Below, piece after piece: positions 5,678 to 5,787 of a stretch of DNA of 5,787 nucleotides (its first letter is position 1; each line of letters opens with the position of its first letter). The notes under the pieces were generated by a model, which searched no databases, was not told the origin of the DNA, and was given only the letters and a program-made list of their open reading frames with translations. Position numbers and translations under genes: made by a program. Origin of the DNA: an uncultured Porphyromonas sp. (lineage in GTDB: Bacteria > Bacteroidota > Bacteroidia > Bacteroidales > Porphyromonadaceae); contig CAMFNC010000233.1 in NCBI GenBank assembly GCA_945965245.1, positions 1 to 5,787 on the forward strand, written 5' to 3'.

Positions 5678-5685
5678 CAAAGGTA
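5678..5685 (-). promoter_or_regulatory. -7 box of the ribB riboswitch promoter
   Basis: The minus strand reads TACCTTTG, a perfect Bacteroides -7 element (TAnnTTTG). It ends four bases before the first paired base of the riboswitch, so transcription would begin at the P1 helix. No TTTG lies 19-21 bases upstream, so the -33 element is degenerate. The position relative to the aptamer makes this call more reliable than the sequence match alone. Confidence 0.65.
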
Positions 5686-5787
5686 TGAATTCTAATTCGT
5701 AATCTCGTGTTTTTTGTGTTGCTTTTCCTGTATAAAGGGGGAGTCTGTGGAGTGTCCAAAAAAGTCTAATACAAATTGAATTTAATT
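5686..5787. other. Gene-free right edge
   Basis: No reading frame with coding character, RNA gene or terminator is evident here. The stretch contains mixed T-rich and G-rich tracts and ends in an AT-rich sequence. GGAGTGTCCAAAAAAGTC at 5749-5766 looks vaguely like an insertion sequence end but has no visible partner. Confidence 0.4.

Noticed and set aside
5492..5695. A 67-residue plus-strand reading frame at the right end
   Set aside because: It is antisense to the FMN riboswitch, whose conserved bases account for the sequence.

Overview
The window looks like a chromosomal stretch from a member of the Bacteroidota, most likely the order Bacteroidales. The evidence is the protein families, the near absence of Shine-Dalgarno sequences in front of start codons, and several upstream sites matching the Bacteroides-type promoter (TTTG, 19-21 bases, TAnnTTTG). 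I cannot name the genus. Base composition and coding style look uniform across the genes, and no transposase, integrase, phage gene, CRISPR array, rRNA gene or credible tRNA gene is visible.

Leftward block (1-3761, minus strand). Read in the direction of transcription it encodes a small membrane protein with two N-terminal membrane segments (3761-3318), a ComB-type 2-phosphosulfolactate phosphatase overlapping it by 8 bases (3325-2582), a long LOG-like Rossmann nucleotide-binding protein (2466-1306), and an APC/LAT-type amino acid permease that runs off the left edge (1286-1). A good promoter match lies between comB and the LOG-like gene. The block is therefore probably two transcription units: membrane protein + comB, and LOG-like protein + permease.

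Divergent region and MarC (3762-4677, plus strand). Back-to-back promoter matches separate the leftward block from a MarC-family membrane protein gene. The MarC gene has a leader of about 190 bases. This leader can form a hairpin that buries a perfect Shine-Dalgarno sequence, and also a competing long-range 12-base-pair helix that would free it. This is the least explained and most interesting non-coding element here.

Riboflavin unit (4753-5685, minus strand). A promoter lies immediately before a textbook FMN riboswitch, followed by a leader of about 150 bases and then ribB, a monofunctional 3,4-dihydroxy-2-butanone 4-phosphate synthase. The logic is classical feedback: FMN binding to the leader should reduce RibB synthesis. 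MarC and ribB converge on a strong bidirectional terminator (4693-4740). The last 100 bases hold no recognisable gene.

Most of the window is ordinary housekeeping or transport sequence. The items worth a second look are the MarC leader, the unexplained presence of ComB outside coenzyme M biosynthesis, the altered LOG motif, and the monofunctional, E. coli-like RibB with its riboswitch.
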